Of a stretch of 24,577 bases of DNA, positions 23,315 through 24,577 are shown one piece after another. The translations under genes were made by a program, and so were the position numbers. How positions within the stretch are numbered: the first letter of the stretch is position 1; each line of letters opens with the position of its first letter. Source of the DNA: JAZNQL01 sp045590155 (GTDB lineage Bacteria; Bacillota; Clostridia; UMGS1883; UMGS1540); assembly GCA_045590155.1 (NCBI GenBank), contig JAZNQL010000015.1, positions 1 through 24,577 of the forward strand, in the 5' to 3' direction. Under the pieces are notes generated by a model that searched no databases, was not told the origin of the DNA, and saw only the letters and a list, made by a program, of their open reading frames with translations.

Positions 23315-24295
23315 ATGAAAATAGCTATATCAGGTTACGGAAATTTAGGAAAGGGTGTTGAGTGTGCGATAAAGCAAAACCCCGATATGGAGCTTTGCGC
23401 CGTTTTTACACGCCGTGCACCCGAAACGCTTAAAATTATGACAGAAAATGTGCCAGTATTGCACGTTGACAATGCTCTTAAAATGAAAGACGAAATAGAT
23501 GTTTTGATTTTGTGCGGAGGCAGTGCAACAGATTTGCCTGTGCAAACTCCTTTTTTTGCAGAGCATTTTAATGTTATAGACAGTTTTGATACACACGCAA
23601 AAATTCCAGAACATTTTGCAAATGTTGACAGGGCTGCAAAAAAAGGCGGTAAAACTGCCGTTATATCGATTGGATGGGACCCTGGAATGTTCTCTTTAAT
23701 CAGACTTTATGCAGAGGCTATTCTCCCGAACGGTCAGGATTATACTTTCTGGGGCAAAGGGGTAAGCCAGGGACATTCGGACGCTATACGAAGAATTGAA
23801 GGTGTTGTGGATGCACGCCAGTACACCGTTCCCGTGCCGGAAGCTTTAGCTTCAGTAAGATGCGGAAATATGCCTTCTCTTACCACAAGAGAAAAGCATA
23901 CACGAGAATGCTTTGTTGTAGCAAAGGAAGGCGCAGACCTTAAAAGAATAGAAAACGAAATTAAAACCATGCCCAATTATTTTGCAGATTATGATACCAC
24001 CGTTACATTTATAGATATGGAAACTATGAAAAGGGAACATTCTACTCTTCCTCACGGCGGCACTGTTATAAGAAGCGGAAAAACAGGCTTAAAAAACGAA
24101 CACAATCATATAATTGAATATAGCTTAAGGCTCGATTCAAATCCGGAATTTACATCTTCTGTGCTTGTATGCTACGCACGTGCGGCATATAAATTAAACA
24201 AAGAGGGCGTAAGCGGTTGTAAAACTGTTTTTGATATTGCACCTTGCTACCTTTCTCCAAAATCGGCAGAAGATTTAAGAAAAAATCTTCTTTAA
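23315..24295 (+). CDS. ddh: meso-Diaminopimelate dehydrogenase
   Basis: Makes meso-diaminopimelate in one step from tetrahydrodipicolinate, ammonia and NADPH, feeding lysine and peptidoglycan synthesis. It has 326 residues, as in Corynebacterium Ddh (about 320). The cofactor motif is ISGYGNLGKGVE at 5-16. Further family blocks are CGGSATDLPVQ at 67-77, STGWDPGMFS-like ISIGWDPGMFSLIR at 117-130, FWGKGVSQGHSDAIRRI at 145-161, RIENEIKTMPNYF at 211-223 and LPHGGTVI at 245-252. I chose ATG 23315 because TTAGGAG lies about 9 bases upstream and the promoter lies after the earlier ATG. It ends at a bidirectional terminator. Its presence suggests meso-DAP in the cell wall. Confidence 0.96.
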   Translation: MKIAISGYGNLGKGVECAIKQNPDMELCAVFTRRAPETLKIMTENVPVLHVDNALKMKDEIDVLILCGGSATDLPVQTPFFAEHFNVIDSFDTHAKIPEHFANVDRAAKKGGKTAVISIGWDPGMFSLIRLYAEAILPNGQDYTFWGKGVSQGHSDAIRRIEGVVDARQYTVPVPEALASVRCGNMPSLTTREKHTRECFVVAKEGADLKRIENEIKTMPNYFADYDTTVTFIDMETMKREHSTLPHGGTVIRSGKTGLKNEHNHIIEYSLRLDSNPEFTSSVLVCYARAAYKLNKEGVSGCKTVFDIAPCYLSPKSAEDLRKNLL

Positions 24296-24327
24296 ATAAA
24301 ATAGTTTTTTGTTATTGAATATTTTAA

Positions 24328-24367
24328 TAAAAAAGCAACCCCGAATAATCGGGGTTGCTTTTTTAGA
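24328..24367. terminator. Bidirectional terminator between ddh and the SLH gene
   Basis: A stem of about 15 base pairs (AAAAAGCAACCCCGA with TCGGGGTTGCTTTTT) closes an ATAA loop, with A and T runs on either side. It ends ddh and the converging SLH-protein gene. Confidence 0.93.
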
Positions 24368-24376
24368 TTTTTTAGG

Positions 24377-24577
24377 TTATTGTGCCTTCCAGATAGAAAT
24401 TCTATCCATAATAACTGCAGCTTCAGCACGGGTTGCGTTGCCTAAGGGGTTGATTGTTCCATCGGCATTACCCTTTACTATACCTGCATTTATCATTGCC
24501 ATTATATCCTCTGCTGCGTAGTCTGCTACCAAACCTGCATCAGAGAATGCCGAAAGGTCTCCTCCTGAAAGTCCGTT
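24377..24577 (-). CDS. SLH-domain surface protein, C-terminal fragment (partial)
   Basis: The minus-strand frame enters from the right edge and ends at TAA 24377-24379, giving the last 66 residues. They match an S-layer homology domain: DYAAEDIMAMINAGIVKGN, then ADGTINPLGNATRAEAAVI and a final MDRISIW. SLH domains anchor exported proteins to the secondary cell-wall polymer of Gram-positive bacteria, so this is the cell-wall-binding end of a larger protein whose function lies outside the window. The start is not visible. Confidence 0.9.
   Translation of the reverse strand, partial: NGLSGGDLSAFSDAGLVADYAAEDIMAMINAGIVKGNADGTINPLGNATRAEAAVIMDRISIWKAQ

Noticed and set aside
24309..24521. A 70-codon plus-strand open frame
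   Set aside because: It is the antisense shadow of the SLH domain and starts inside a terminator region.

Overview
The window reads as a chromosomal segment of a low-to-mid GC, AT-rich Firmicute of the class Clostridia. The evidence is strong GGAGG-type ribosome binding sites, near-consensus sigma-A promoters with 17 bp spacers, a lipobox lipoprotein, an SLH-domain surface protein, a ComEA-like protein, a glycine riboswitch on an AGCS transporter, meso-diaminopimelate dehydrogenase, and an E1 alpha/beta fusion. I see no rRNA, tRNA, CRISPR array, insertion sequence or prophage. Coding density is high and genes are separated by compact hairpin terminators, several of which serve converging genes.

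Layout. (1) 1-5460: the 3' end of an unrecognised gene, then a 2-oxoacid dehydrogenase operon in the order E2, E3, fused E1 alpha-beta, closed by a strong terminator. (2) 5462-7876: a fructose-6-phosphate-aldolase-type transaldolase on the minus strand, divergent from a two-gene unit encoding an MgtC-family membrane protein and a stand-alone E2-like catalytic domain whose catalytic His is replaced. (3) 7885-9572: an AGCS sodium:alanine/glycine symporter behind a glycine riboswitch and a leader terminator. (4) 9595-14758, all minus strand: a ComEA-like protein, an OmpR-family response regulator, a sensor histidine kinase, a GerMN lipoprotein and citrate synthase. (5) 14706-19110, plus strand: D-Ala-D-Ala carboxypeptidase, thioredoxin, PrmA, RsmE and an acidic membrane protein of unknown function. 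Regions 4 and 5 are transcribed away from each other from promoters that overlap. (6) 19121-21436: a UxuB/YjmF-like SDR and a methionine-gamma-lyase-family PLP enzyme, divergent from back-to-back consensus promoters. (7) 21433-22035: a small XRE regulator facing away from a small acidic-protein gene that appears frameshifted, with matching inverted-repeat operator candidates. (8) 22078-24577: mnmA, divergent from ddh, then the C-terminus of an SLH-domain surface protein entering from the right edge.

How the genes may work together. The most coherent unusual set is the response regulator, kinase and GerMN lipoprotein. It has the same layout as actinobacterial MtrA-MtrB-LpqB, and it lies directly opposite a peptidoglycan D,D-carboxypeptidase whose promoter it overlaps. 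This suggests an envelope-sensing circuit, which is inference. The second theme is central carbon metabolism: a pyruvate- or acetoin-type dehydrogenase, citrate synthase, an aldolase and an orphan E2-like protein. The starts of several genes (MgtC-family, SDR, response regulator, GerMN lipoprotein, ddh, histidine kinase) were reassigned here using promoter, ribosome-binding-site and homology evidence.
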